Positions 43,073-52,037 of a DNA stretch of 64,000 nucleotides are shown piece by piece. Every line of letters begins with the position of its first letter. The stretch's first letter is position 1. Source of the DNA: UBA1845 sp002338715. Lineage in GTDB: Bacteria > Planctomycetota > Phycisphaerae > UBA1845. The translations under genes and the position numbers were made by a program. A model generated the notes under the pieces. That model was not told the origin of the DNA. It was given only the letters and a program-made list of their open reading frames with translations, and did no database searches. The stretch is from contig DAORAL010000005.1 in NCBI GenBank assembly GCA_035344155.1, positions 1 through 64,000 of the forward strand, in the 5' to 3' direction.

Positions 43073-43891
43073 TCACTCGACGCTTTGGCGTTTTTCGGAA
43101 ACAAGTGTGATGGCGGCCAAGTGATTTTCGTACTTGCGGAAGACGCCACGCATTCTCATTACGCGTTCACGGCTTTTTGTGTCTCGAAGGAGATTCCACG
43201 CAAACCGCATTGCTCCGCCGAATCCCTCGTCCGCCAGCAGTCGACTCGGTTCGAGCAGGTGCATTGGGGCTGTCCGTTCGACGCGGACGTGAAATCCGTG
43301 TTGTGACAGCGTGTCGCGCCATCCAGTCAGCGTCAGCGGCGCGACCGAGTGATGAATCGCGTCCGAGAGTTCGCTACAAATCTGTGCGGTGGTTTTGGTA
43401 TCGATCTCATCGGGAACCAACGCAATTTCGTGGATTCCGTAGCGCCCGCCTGGCACAAGCAATCGAGCCGCTTCGGAGATGATACGGGACTTCGCCGCTT
43501 GCGATTGCATGGTTAGCATCGCTTCTCCGTAAACGACTGTGGCGCATTGGTCACTGAGTCCCGTTTGTTCCGCCCGGCCGAGTATGCAGCGATGTCGAGG
43601 CTCAGTGAGCAATTGACGAACGGTCGTTGCCGCGCGCTCATCGCGTTCAATGGCGACATAGCTTCGCGGTGACTTACGGAGAGTGATCCGCGCCGTAGCC
43701 CCCAGGCCCGGTGCGAACTCCACAACGTCATCTCGTTCGTTTACCGCGAGCGATTCCAGCATCCGGCGGGTGAGTTCCATTCCGCCGGGCCGCAATACTT
43801 TTTTCCCCAGCCTGGCGAGTACCCAGTGCCCCGGAGCCTTGGTTGTGTTGCAAGCGTGCCCCATGACCGCGTCTTGGACAGGATTCGTCAT
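43073..43891 (-). CDS. Class I SAM-dependent methyltransferase
   Basis: Predicted 272-residue enzyme. The start at 43891 has GGGAG upstream; an in-frame start at 43936 also exists. Motif I is VVEFAPGLGATA, and motif post-I is YVAIERDE. A later segment (LLVPGGRYGIHEIAL) is the usual motif III after the active site. This is the UbiE-like small-molecule methyltransferase pattern, with an unknown substrate. It is the last of three minus-strand genes after the nitric oxide reductase and a cupin, so a role in the NO response, or in protecting metabolites, is inference. Confidence 0.75.
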   Translation of the reverse strand: MTNPVQDAVMGHACNTTKAPGHWVLARLGKKVLRPGGMELTRRMLESLAVNERDDVVEFAPGLGATARITLRKSPRSYVAIERDERAATTVRQLLTEPRHRCILGRAEQTGLSDQCATVVYGEAMLTMQSQAAKSRIISEAARLLVPGGRYGIHEIALVPDEIDTKTTAQICSELSDAIHHSVAPLTLTGWRDTLSQHGFHVRVERTAPMHLLEPSRLLADEGFGGAMRFAWNLLRDTKSRERVMRMRGVFRKYENHLAAITLVSEKRQSVE

Positions 43892-43942
43892 ATCTGATTC
43901 TCCCGCGAATACCTTCGATCTTCTTTCACAAATCACGCCTGA

Positions 43943-44296
43943 TTAGTCACGGTCGGCTTTAAACATCGTGAGGAGCATCTTGAATTCCTGTCGTGCATTG
44001 ACCGCGTGTGGCACATTGGCCGGCATCAAGACAACCTGGCCCGCCGAGACTTTGAGCGGATTTCCACCGATGACGATTTCAGCCGCGCCTTCGATCACGT
44101 AGGCCGTTGCATCATACGGGCAGGTGTGTTCGCTGAGGTGTTGCCCAGTGTCGAAGGCAAACAGTGTTAACGATCCGGATGGCGACTTCACCAGAGTTCG
44201 ACTCACGATGGAGTCGTTGTTGTGTACCGCGAGGTCTGCCAGATTGCATACAGTTGCCGGTTCCAAACCGGTAGTCTTTGTCGATTCATTGGACAT
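43943..44296 (-). CDS. Small cupin-domain protein
   Basis: Predicted 117-residue single cupin barrel. The start at 44296 has GGAG seven bases upstream. Cupin motif 1 is recognisable as HTCPYDATAYVIEGAAEI (reduced from the G-x5-H-x-H pattern), and motif 2 as VLMPANVPHAV with its His. Only part of the usual metal-ligand set is present. It lies 40 bases downstream of the nitric oxide reductase gene. Similar small cupins often accompany NO or redox genes and may bind a metal or act as sensors. Confidence 0.75.
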   Translation of the reverse strand: MSNESTKTTGLEPATVCNLADLAVHNNDSIVSRTLVKSPSGSLTLFAFDTGQHLSEHTCPYDATAYVIEGAAEIVIGGNPLKVSAGQVVLMPANVPHAVNARQEFKMLLTMFKADRD

Positions 44297-44336
44297 GTTT
44301 TTTCTCCATGTTCGAGAATTCTCAAGTCGCCATTCG

Positions 44337-46619
44337 TTACACGGGTGATGCGGCACCGCCGAAGGTTTCTTCCTGTTCCACTTTCAACGACCAGCCCGTC
44401 TTGAGGCCCAGCACAAACCACCCCAACGCAATAACGCCCGTGGCAAAGATCGTGTCACCCACGACGCGCAACCATCGCAGCACTTCCATCGTTGGTGTTT
44501 GCAGAAATTCCGCAGACCGTGCGTACCACAAGCCATGCTCCACGCTCGCCCAGGTCTGCATGAGACCCACAGGCAACAGACTGATGAGGACCATCAGCGC
44601 GAGCCCCACATTGATCGACCAGAATGCGTATGCCAGAACGCCGGTACGCCAGACCTTTCGCGTGGCCAAGCCTTTCAGACAAAACAGCATCAACCCGATG
44701 CCGAGCATTCCATAAACGCCGAACAGCGCTGTGTGCCCGTGAACCGGCGTCGTGTTGAGTCCCTGCATGTAATAGAGCGCAATCGGAGGATTGATGAGGA
44801 ACCCGAATAGTCCAGCTCCAACAAGATTCCAAAATGCGACCGCAACAAAGAAGTAGATGGGCCATTTGTACGCCGACACCCACTGCCGCGCGCGGCTGAG
44901 CGTAAGATTCTCGTACGCCTCGAAGCCGATCAGCACAAGCGGTACGACTTCCAGTGCGCTGAACGTTGCGCCCAACGCCAGAATCGCCGTCGGCGTTCCG
45001 GTGAAATAGAGGTGATGAAATGTCCCGATGATTCCGCCGCTTAGGAAAATCGTGCTGGAGAAAAGAACGGCGGAAGTTGCAGTCTTGATATGCAACAGCC
45101 CCATCCGCGTGAACAGGAATGCAATGGCCACGGTTGCGAATACCTCAAAGAATCCCTCGACCCAAAGGTGCACGACCCACCAGCGCCAATACTCGATCAC
45201 GGCCAGATTGGTTTGACGCCCCCACATCAAGCCTGCGCCGTAGAACAGGGCAATCGCGGTCGATGCAATAAAGAACATACCGAGCATGCTGCGGTTTTCA
45301 GCAGGGTTCTTCAATGCGGGCCACATCGCCCGGCCCATGAGGAACAACCAGAGAAACAAACCGATGAACAAGAATATCTGCCAGAAACGACCGAGGTCGA
45401 CATATTCGAGTCCCTGGTGTCCGAACCAGTAATTCGCTTCCAACCCCAATCGCTGCTGTACGCCCAGCCACTGTCCAAACAATGATCCGACGACGATGAT
45501 CAACAGGCAGACAAATAGCACATTCACGCCCAGTCGCTGGAACTTCGGTTCGTATCCGGAGACTGCCGGCGCGATGAACAATCCCGTTGCCAGCCAGGCT
45601 GTTGCGATCCAGAAAATGCCCAATTGTGTGTGCCAAGTGCGGGTCACTGCATATGGCAGGTATTTGGCCAAAGGAAAACCGTAAAATCCTGAACCTTCGA
45701 CCCCGTAGTGCGCAGTAACTGCTCCCAATCCGACTTGAGTTACGATCAAAGCCGCCACGACCCAGAAATACTTCAACGTGGCCCGCATGGATGGCGTGGG
45801 GTTCAATGCCAGCAACGGGTCTCGCGCCGGGACGTTGAGTTCATGCTCTTCGTTCGATCGTTGAACGGCGAAATACCATGACAGCGCACCAATGCCGGCT
45901 AGCAATAGAACAAAACTGATCACCGACCAAACGACAATGGAGCCGGTGGGGCGGTTGTCGATCAGGGTCTCCGGCGGCCAATTGTTGGTGTAGGTGATGT
46001 CCAGATTCGGACGGTTCGTTGCGCAGGCCCACGCTGTCCAGAAAAAGAAACCGTTCATTTGGTGCTGACGGTCCGGCGACTTGATGACGCCGGAAGGAAT
46101 GGCATACGCTTCGCGCAGATTGTCCAACTCCGCGTCCGTTCCGAACAGTTGCGTGTAGTGTTCTGCGACTGCCCTGATCGCTGCGGCGCGCGTCGGTGAC
46201 ACGACGAGGTCGCCCGATTCTTTGTCAAACGTGTTGGTGCGCAATTCTGACTTCAGCCGTTGTTTGAGCGCGGCTTGTTGTTCGGCTGGGACATCAGAGA
46301 ACGAATCACGGCCTTCAACTCGCGCCCAGTGCTCCAGCATCCACTCGGCTTCGCGGTGCAGCCAATCCGCGGACCAGTCCGGAGCGACGTAGGCTCCATG
46401 TCCCCAGATGCTGCCGACTTCCTGGCCACCCATGGATTGCCAAACATTCTGCCCGTCTCGGATCTCGTCACCGGTGAAAAGCACGTCTCCGCCGGTGGTG
46501 ACAACGCGTGTCGGGATGGGAGGGGCTTGGCGATAGAGCTCGATGCCGTAATACCCAAGGACGGCGAAGGAGCCGAAAATGACAAATGCCAGTGCCAGCC
46601 AAAGCCGTTTCGTATGCAT
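44337..46619 (-). CDS. norB: Quinol-dependent nitric oxide reductase (qNor)
   Basis: Predicted 760-residue inner-membrane enzyme reducing two NO to N2O with quinol electrons. The start at 46619 has GAGG upstream; an open extension to 46721 runs over the promoter. The N-terminal extension (DEIRDGQNVWQSMGGQEVG) is typical of fused qNor, and there is no CxxCH motif as in cytochrome-dependent enzymes. Heme ligands are visible in RTWHTQLGIF, VVHLWVEGFFEVF, FHHLYFTG and VHGHTALFGVYG. About 14 hydrophobic segments are present. A sigma-70 promoter with an overlapping inverted repeat and a divergent Rrf2 gene suggest NO-responsive repression. Confidence 0.93.
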   Translation of the reverse strand: MHTKRLWLALAFVIFGSFAVLGYYGIELYRQAPPIPTRVVTTGGDVLFTGDEIRDGQNVWQSMGGQEVGSIWGHGAYVAPDWSADWLHREAEWMLEHWARVEGRDSFSDVPAEQQAALKQRLKSELRTNTFDKESGDLVVSPTRAAAIRAVAEHYTQLFGTDAELDNLREAYAIPSGVIKSPDRQHQMNGFFFWTAWACATNRPNLDITYTNNWPPETLIDNRPTGSIVVWSVISFVLLLAGIGALSWYFAVQRSNEEHELNVPARDPLLALNPTPSMRATLKYFWVVAALIVTQVGLGAVTAHYGVEGSGFYGFPLAKYLPYAVTRTWHTQLGIFWIATAWLATGLFIAPAVSGYEPKFQRLGVNVLFVCLLIIVVGSLFGQWLGVQQRLGLEANYWFGHQGLEYVDLGRFWQIFLFIGLFLWLFLMGRAMWPALKNPAENRSMLGMFFIASTAIALFYGAGLMWGRQTNLAVIEYWRWWVVHLWVEGFFEVFATVAIAFLFTRMGLLHIKTATSAVLFSSTIFLSGGIIGTFHHLYFTGTPTAILALGATFSALEVVPLVLIGFEAYENLTLSRARQWVSAYKWPIYFFVAVAFWNLVGAGLFGFLINPPIALYYMQGLNTTPVHGHTALFGVYGMLGIGLMLFCLKGLATRKVWRTGVLAYAFWSINVGLALMVLISLLPVGLMQTWASVEHGLWYARSAEFLQTPTMEVLRWLRVVGDTIFATGVIALGWFVLGLKTGWSLKVEQEETFGGAASPV

Positions 46620-46678
46620 TTCAGAAGCCTCGCATATAAATAAGATAAATGGGTCCAAATAGCCGATTGACTTAAGAA

Positions 46679-46706
46679 AGCATACAAGGCATAATTTGGA
46701 TGTCAA
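46679..46706 (-). promoter_or_regulatory. Sigma-70-type promoter of the nitric oxide reductase gene
   Basis: Read on the minus strand, a perfect -35 TTGACA (46701-46706) is followed after 16 bases by TATGCT (46679-46684), a reasonable -10. It lies about 60 bases before the qNor start. The adjacent inverted repeat covers the -35 region. Confidence 0.65.
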
Positions 46707-46723
46707 GGCCCGAATATCCAAAT
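46694..46723. promoter_or_regulatory. Inverted repeat, candidate Rrf2 operator
   Basis: ATTTGGAT (46694-46701) and its exact complement ATCCAAAT (46716-46723) are 14 bases apart and touch or overlap the qNor -35 box. A related half-site, GTCCAAAT, lies nearer the qNor start. It sits 28 bases before the divergent Rrf2 start, fitting autoregulation plus control of norB. Confidence 0.6.
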
Positions 46724-46751
46724 ATGGCGGATGCTTAGAAAGGGGGGACTC

Positions 46752-47216
46752 GTGATCTCACCGACTGCCGAATACGCGCTCCGCGCCGTGGTGGCAATCG
46801 CCCAAGCGGGAGGGGATGCCATCGTCACTCCCAATATTGCCGAAGTAACCAAAGTGCCCGCGGGGTACCTCGCAAAGGTGCTGCAGACTTTACGAAAAGC
46901 TGGTTTGGTCGACTCGAAACGTGGGCTCGGTGGGGGCTTCACATTGGCCAAGCCCGCCAAAGAGATCTGCGTCCTTGATGTCGTCAAGGCGGTGGAACCG
47001 ATCAAGCGCATTGAGCGATGCCCGTTGGATATTGAGACGCATGGAACAAATCTTTGCCCATTGCATAAGCGGCTCGACGAAGCTTACGAACTTGTTGAGC
47101 AGACCTTCGCTTCGGTGACCATCGCAGAACTGCTCGATGTTCCCGGGCGAAGCACGCCGCTATGTCAAAAGGGGCAAATGATCGCGCTGAACCCGCCAGC
47201 ATTGAAGACACGATGA
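46752..47216 (+). CDS. Rrf2-family transcriptional regulator divergent from norB
   Basis: Predicted 154-residue regulator. The GTG at 46752, preceded by a run of six G, gives the family start VISPTAEYALRAVVAIAQ; an ATG at 46731 is open but unlikely. The recognition helix region is PAGYLAKVLQTLRKAGLVDSKRG followed by GGFTLAKP, here shortened to LRKAGLVDSKRGLGGG. Cysteines occur as C in KEICVLD, in RCPLDIE and in NLCPLHKR, compatible with an Fe-S or NO-sensing cluster as in NsrR. Its location next to qNor with a palindrome between them suggests an NsrR-like NO sensor. Confidence 0.85.
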   Translation: MISPTAEYALRAVVAIAQAGGDAIVTPNIAEVTKVPAGYLAKVLQTLRKAGLVDSKRGLGGGFTLAKPAKEICVLDVVKAVEPIKRIERCPLDIETHGTNLCPLHKRLDEAYELVEQTFASVTIAELLDVPGRSTPLCQKGQMIALNPPALKTR

Positions 47217-47395
47217 TGCGAATAAACACCGATCCCAAGATTGGGGGACCATTCGTCTTGCCAGCGCATCGACTCGTTTCTCTCAGGCCCATGCGTTGAA
47301 TCCCGAACAGGTGTGCAAGCAAGCGGCGTTTGATTGGCGAGGGTGGGGTCAAGCTGCGAGTGCACGGCGCCATCGAAGTTCCGCACGTATTGCGT

Positions 47396-48577
47396 ATGAT
47401 ACAGTGTGAAATGGATCCGACGGCCAATCCAAACCCAGAAGAGATCAATCCGACGGAGTGGGCGCTTCGCGAACGCGTCAAGGAACTCGCGTGCCTGTAC
47501 GAGATTGCCCGGATTCTTGGCGATCCGGCTTCAACGCTGGATTCACAGCTTAGTGGTGCCGTATCCATCTTGCCTGGTGCATGGCAGTTTCCGGAAAGTT
47601 GTGTCGCCCGCATTTGCTTTGACGACGCCGAATATGAAGCGGGTTCCTTCGCGCGATCAATCCATCAACAACGTGCGCCCATTGTGGTTTACAACGAGGC
47701 GCGGGGATCCGTCGAGGTTGGGTATACGACAAAGGATCTGCCTCAGGCTTACGAGGGACCGTTCCTTGAAGAAGAGCGGAAGCTGATTGAGAACATTGCT
47801 CGACAGATTGCCATCCATGTGGAGCGATGGGAAGTTGAGTTGCATCGCCAAGGCCTCGAAGAGCAGCTTCGACACGCAGATCGTCTTGCGACGATCGGTC
47901 AATTCGCAGCGGGCGTGGCCCACGAAATCAATGAGCCGCTGGGCAGCATATTGGGTTTTGCGCAATTGGCGCTCAAATCCCCGAATCTTGGCGAACAACT
48001 GAATGCTGATCTGGCGCAGATTGTCGATGCCGCGCTTCGTGCCCGTGAGATCGTCAGAAAGATGCTGTTATTCGCGAGGCAAACGCCACCACAGATGGCG
48101 CCCTGCAACCTGAATCGCATTGTCGATGAGGCGATATTCTTGTTGGAGGCGAGTGGCGAACGTCGCGGCGTCGAATTCATTCAGCAGCTTGCTCGCGATT
48201 TGCCTGATGTCCATGCCGATCCGGTTCAAATGCGGCAGGTTCTTGTCAACCTGCTTGTCAACGCGGTTCAAGCGATCGCGGGTGAAGGGACGATCACCGT
48301 GCAAACGCGAAGTGCTGAAGATTGCGTGGAACTGACCGTTGCGGATACCGGGTGTGGTATTCCAGAAAAGATAATTCGCAAGATCTTCGATCCATTCTTT
48401 ACAACCAAGGAGATCGGGGAAGGCACAGGTTTGGGCCTTGCTGTTGTTCACGGTATTGTGATTGCGCATCGGGGCACGATTCAAGTGAGCAGCGAACCGG
48501 GGAAGGGGGCGCAGTTCTTGGTGCGTTTCCCGAGGTCGCCGGGCGTAACCGCCCGCACGCGGGGTGAGAATCGGTGA
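47396..48577 (+). CDS. Sensor histidine kinase with N-terminal GAF-like domain
   Basis: Predicted 393-residue cytosolic kinase. The Met at 47396 is chosen because upstream sequence (open to 47330) is not homologous; the Met at 47411 is an alternative. Residues 20-150 form a sensor domain (ERVKELACLYEIARIL to EGPFLEEERKLIENIA) that reappears in the PEP-binding protein at 53807. The H box is GVAHEINEPLGS, followed by N box NLLVNAVQAI, G1 DTGCGIPE and G2 GTGLGLAV. There is no membrane segment. It overlaps the NtrC-type regulator gene by four bases, so the pair forms a two-component system. Confidence 0.88.
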   Translation: MIQCEMDPTANPNPEEINPTEWALRERVKELACLYEIARILGDPASTLDSQLSGAVSILPGAWQFPESCVARICFDDAEYEAGSFARSIHQQRAPIVVYNEARGSVEVGYTTKDLPQAYEGPFLEEERKLIENIARQIAIHVERWEVELHRQGLEEQLRHADRLATIGQFAAGVAHEINEPLGSILGFAQLALKSPNLGEQLNADLAQIVDAALRAREIVRKMLLFARQTPPQMAPCNLNRIVDEAIFLLEASGERRGVEFIQQLARDLPDVHADPVQMRQVLVNLLVNAVQAIAGEGTITVQTRSAEDCVELTVADTGCGIPEKIIRKIFDPFFTTKEIGEGTGLGLAVVHGIVIAHRGTIQVSSEPGKGAQFLVRFPRSPGVTARTRGENR

Positions 48578-49914
48578 GCGAGATGCATCGCATTTTGGTG
48601 GTTGATGATTCGGCGTCGACCCTTGAAGTGATTCGACGGAATCTCGAATCGCAGGCCTATCACGTGGTCACTGCCGGTGGTGTTCACGAAGCGGTCGAGC
48701 ATCTGAAAGTGGCCGACGTCGATGTTGTTATCACTGACCTGCGCATGCCCAAGGTTGGCGGATTGGATCTCATTCGCCATATCCGAGCGCGCTATCCGCG
48801 CTGCGGCGTCATCATGATCACCGGATATGCCTCGGTTGATACAGCCGTCTCGGCGATGCGGGAAGGTGCTGAAGATTATCTCGCAAAACCGTTCACCGAC
48901 AACGAACTCTTGGCATCTGTCGCGCGAACGATTGAGAAGGTTCGCGCCCGCAAGATTCTCGACGCTGAATCAAACTCCGAATCAAGGGAACCGCCCCCGG
49001 GAATCGTTGGAGCATCCGCGGTTATGGGCGAGGTTTATCGTTCAATTGCCCGAGCCGCAGCCAACGCCGCAACCGTGCTCATTACCGGCGAAAGCGGTAC
49101 GGGCAAGGAACTCGTCGCGCGGGCGATCCACTATCAGGGTGAACGTGCGTCGGCTCCTTTCGTGGCGGTCAATTGCGCGGGCATTCCCGAGGGACTGGTT
49201 GAAAGCGAACTATTCGGTCACACAAAAGGGGCCTTTACGGGCGCGTCCAAAACACGTGCGGGTTTCTTTCTGACCGCGCATCATGGGACGATCTTTCTGG
49301 ACGAGATTGCTGAGTTGGCGTCGTTGACTCAAGCCAAGCTGTTGCGTGTACTCGAGGATAAGGAAGTGCAACTTGTCGGATCTGAGCGCACGCGACGGGT
49401 TGATGTTCGCATTATTGCCGCAACCAACAAAGACCTTGCCGCCTTGGTCCGCAAGTCTGAGTTTCGGGAAGACCTGTTCTTTCGACTCAACGTTCTCACA
49501 ATTGAACTTCCACCGCTGCGCGACCGCGGGGACGATGTGCTTCTACTCGTGCGGCATTTTCTTGAGAAGTACGGCTCGCTTTCCGTTGGCCAATTGCCGC
49601 AGCTGACCGATCGCGCCCTCGCCGCCCTGCGACAGTACCATTGGCCGGGCAATGTTCGCGAACTTGAAAACGTTCTGCAGCGGGCCATCGTGATGTCCGA
49701 TGATGGCGTCATCGACGTTGCCAACCTCCCCTCTGTGATGCAATTCGCGATCCCTGGCGACGGTGACGTCAACAGCACGTTGGCCCAGATCGAGCAGAAT
49801 CACATTCGAAGGGTGCTCGCTGGTGTCGAGGGCAACAAGACCCGGGCGGCTGAAATTCTCGGTATCGACCGCAAGACGCTTCGCGAAAAACTAAAGCAAA
49901 TGGACAATGCCTAG
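48574..49914 (+). CDS. NtrC-family sigma-54-dependent response regulator
   Basis: Predicted 446-residue activator, GTG start overlapping the kinase stop. The receiver has the acidic pocket VVDDS, phospho-acceptor Asp in VVITDLRMP and Lys in YLAKPF. The AAA+ domain shows Walker A GESGTGKE, an intact sigma-54 contact loop GAFTGA, Walker B TIFLDEIAEL and LPPLRDRGDDV. The C-terminal Fis-type helix-turn-helix is NKTRAAEILGIDRKTLREKL. It should activate sigma-54 promoters in response to its kinase. Targets are unknown; I found no convincing -24/-12 element next to the genes downstream. Confidence 0.92.
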   Translation: MSEMHRILVVDDSASTLEVIRRNLESQAYHVVTAGGVHEAVEHLKVADVDVVITDLRMPKVGGLDLIRHIRARYPRCGVIMITGYASVDTAVSAMREGAEDYLAKPFTDNELLASVARTIEKVRARKILDAESNSESREPPPGIVGASAVMGEVYRSIARAAANAATVLITGESGTGKELVARAIHYQGERASAPFVAVNCAGIPEGLVESELFGHTKGAFTGASKTRAGFFLTAHHGTIFLDEIAELASLTQAKLLRVLEDKEVQLVGSERTRRVDVRIIAATNKDLAALVRKSEFREDLFFRLNVLTIELPPLRDRGDDVLLLVRHFLEKYGSLSVGQLPQLTDRALAALRQYHWPGNVRELENVLQRAIVMSDDGVIDVANLPSVMQFAIPGDGDVNSTLAQIEQNHIRRVLAGVEGNKTRAAEILGIDRKTLREKLKQMDNA

Positions 49915-50195
49915 CCGCCCGAATGGCCTCCCGCCATCCCGGCTGACAGTGGGGCGGAATTCCCCGGTGGGACATTTTGTACCGCTGGCGTGCTGTGGCC
50001 TACTGTGTGGTTCGGTTGCCGCACCATCTCTGCCATCGACTTCAAATCGCTGAAATCCCTTATCCAAAACAGGTTGCGCATACGCACCACGCCTTAATAC
50101 CGCAGCGGGTCTTGCTGGTACGCGCCGTGCCATAAGTCCCCACGCAACCGCGTCTGACATTCGCATGTCAAGCGAGAGCGCGGTGGAGCGAACCC

Positions 50196-50600
50196 ATGGA
50201 GCAAGGTCCCATCAACATTTCAGTCACCGACCTGCCGCGGCTTCGGGAATTGTTGTGCGCGTTGAACTCGCGATACCTGAACGCGCGTCCCGACTTGCAG
50301 GTGCTGAAGTCCAGGCTCGCCAAAGCCGTGGTCGTTGCGAACGAAAAAGTTCCCGACGATGTCGTCACCGTGGACTCGGAGGTGTGTCTAAGTGACAGCC
50401 GCACCGGCGCCCAGATTCGCTGCAGCATCGTTTACCCGGAATCCGCGGAAGCAGCGGCGGGCCGTATCTCTGTGCTTGCACCGTTGGGCGTTGCTTTGCT
50501 GGGGCGTCGCGCGGGCGAACAAGTATCGTTTGACGCCCCGGAAGGCCCGCGAACGTGCAGGATCTTAAACGTGCAGCATGGCCCGCATTTGGATTCTTAA
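50196..50600 (+). CDS. rnk: Rnk-like nucleoside diphosphate kinase regulator (GreA/GreB C-terminal domain)
   Basis: Predicted 134-residue cytosolic protein. The N-terminal 50 residues are helical (DLPRLRELLCALNSRYL). The C-terminal part is the GreA/GreB-like FKBP fold, with VCLSDSRTGAQIRCSIVYP and ISVLAPLGVALLGRRAGEQVSF, which matches Rnk. Rnk proteins bind RNA polymerase and affect nucleotide pools. The gene stands alone between the two-component system and glutamate dehydrogenase, with about 280 bases of noncoding sequence upstream in which I see no clear element. Confidence 0.8.
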   Translation: MEQGPINISVTDLPRLRELLCALNSRYLNARPDLQVLKSRLAKAVVVANEKVPDDVVTVDSEVCLSDSRTGAQIRCSIVYPESAEAAAGRISVLAPLGVALLGRRAGEQVSFDAPEGPRTCRILNVQHGPHLDS

Positions 50601-50688
50601 TCGTCGTGTATATCCGCGGCATTTTGCGGAGAGAAAGTACCGCAGTAACTCATGGCAACACAGTATGTTTTGATGCTCAATTAAGGGT

Positions 50689-51981
50689 ATGAAAATGACA
50701 AACCGACCTTTCAACGCGTTCGCGATGGCGCAGGCGCAATTCGACAAGATCGCCGACAGTCTCGGCTTGGATCAAGCCACAAAGGATCTCCTGCGAAATC
50801 CCATACGCGAATATCACTTTGCCTTACCGGTGCGGATGGACGACGGAAGCTACAAAGTCTTCCAAGGGTATCGCGTGCAACACAACGATGCCCGCGGACC
50901 CGCGAAGGGTGGCATACGATTTCACCCGCAAGAGACCGTCGACACCGTCCGCGCGCTGTCGATGTGGATGACCTGGAAGTGCGCCGTAGCCGACCTGCCA
51001 CTCGGGGGCGGTAAAGGTGGTGTCATCTGCGACCCGCACAACCTGAGTCTAAATGAGCAGCAGAACATCTGTCGCGCATATGTGCGGCAGATCGTGCGCG
51101 ACATCGGACCGATTCGCGACGTGCCGGCGCCCGATGTCATGACCACCGGACAACACATGCTCTGGATGGTCGACGAGTACGAGAAAATCAATGGTGGGCA
51201 CTACCCTGGTGCGATCACCGGGAAGCCGGTGGGGATGGGCGGGTCGCTAGGGCGGACCGAAGCGACGGGGTTTGGCTTGGTATTTGCGCTGCGTGAAGCG
51301 TTGAAGGAACTCGACATTCGTCCACAAGATACCACTGCATGTGTGCAGGGTTTTGGAAACGTGGCCCAGTATGCCGTGGAACTTTATGAGCAAATCGGCG
51401 GAACGGTGATCGCCGTATCCTGCTGGGACCAGGAAGCACAGAAGCCCCACACATTCCGCAAACAAGACGGCATCAACATCACGGAGCTGCGCGGCATCAC
51501 CGACCGATTCGGCGGAATCAGCAAATCCAAAGCCGTGGAGCTTGGCTACGAGGTTCTGCCGGGTGAAGCCTGGATTGAGCAGGACGTTGACATCCTGATG
51601 CCGTGCGCGCTGGAAAACTCGGTTACCGAAGAGAATGTCGTCAACGTTTCGAAACGGGTGAAGATCATCGCCGAGGGAGCCAATGGTCCGACGACGCCGG
51701 AAGCCGACCACGTGCTGCGCGAACGCGGCGTGTTTGTGATTCCAGATTTTCTGGCAAACGCGGGCGGGGTCACGTGCAGCTACCTCGAACAGGTGCAGAG
51801 CAACATGAATTACTTCTGGGAGAAGGACGAGGTTCTCGGCAAGCTCGACGTGATGATGACATCGGCTTTCGTCGCGGTCAGCGAAATGGCGCGAAAGCGG
51901 AACCTGTACATGCGCGATGCTGCATACACCATTGCCATCGCCCGCGTCGCGCAGGCGTGCAAAGATCGTGGATGGGTGTAA
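50689..51981 (+). CDS. gdhA: Glutamate dehydrogenase (Glu/Leu/Phe/Val dehydrogenase family)
   Basis: Predicted 430-residue enzyme interconverting glutamate and 2-oxoglutarate plus ammonium with NAD(P). The catalytic lysine motif is PLGGGKGGV, preceded by GYRVQHNDARGPAKGG (substrate site). The dinucleotide-binding motif is VQGFGNVAQ. ANAGGVTCSYLEQVQ near the C-terminus is the family's conserved active-site segment. Length and sequence fit the small hexameric type. It is first in a plus-strand group with two PEP/pyruvate-binding proteins, which suggests a role in ammonium assimilation or amino acid fermentation. An ammonium-producing octaheme enzyme in the same region would supply substrate (inference). 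Confidence 0.92.
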   Translation: MKMTNRPFNAFAMAQAQFDKIADSLGLDQATKDLLRNPIREYHFALPVRMDDGSYKVFQGYRVQHNDARGPAKGGIRFHPQETVDTVRALSMWMTWKCAVADLPLGGGKGGVICDPHNLSLNEQQNICRAYVRQIVRDIGPIRDVPAPDVMTTGQHMLWMVDEYEKINGGHYPGAITGKPVGMGGSLGRTEATGFGLVFALREALKELDIRPQDTTACVQGFGNVAQYAVELYEQIGGTVIAVSCWDQEAQKPHTFRKQDGINITELRGITDRFGGISKSKAVELGYEVLPGEAWIEQDVDILMPCALENSVTEENVVNVSKRVKIIAEGANGPTTPEADHVLRERGVFVIPDFLANAGGVTCSYLEQVQSNMNYFWEKDEVLGKLDVMMTSAFVAVSEMARKRNLYMRDAAYTIAIARVAQACKDRGWV

Positions 51982-52037
51982 GTCAGTTGAATGTCGCCTG
52001 TGTTTGAATGTCGCCCGCGATGAGGAATGGAGCTTCG

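Noticed and set aside
50640..50688. Sigma-54 promoter before glutamate dehydrogenase
   Set aside because: TGGCA is present but the -12 GC dinucleotide is missing at the correct spacing.
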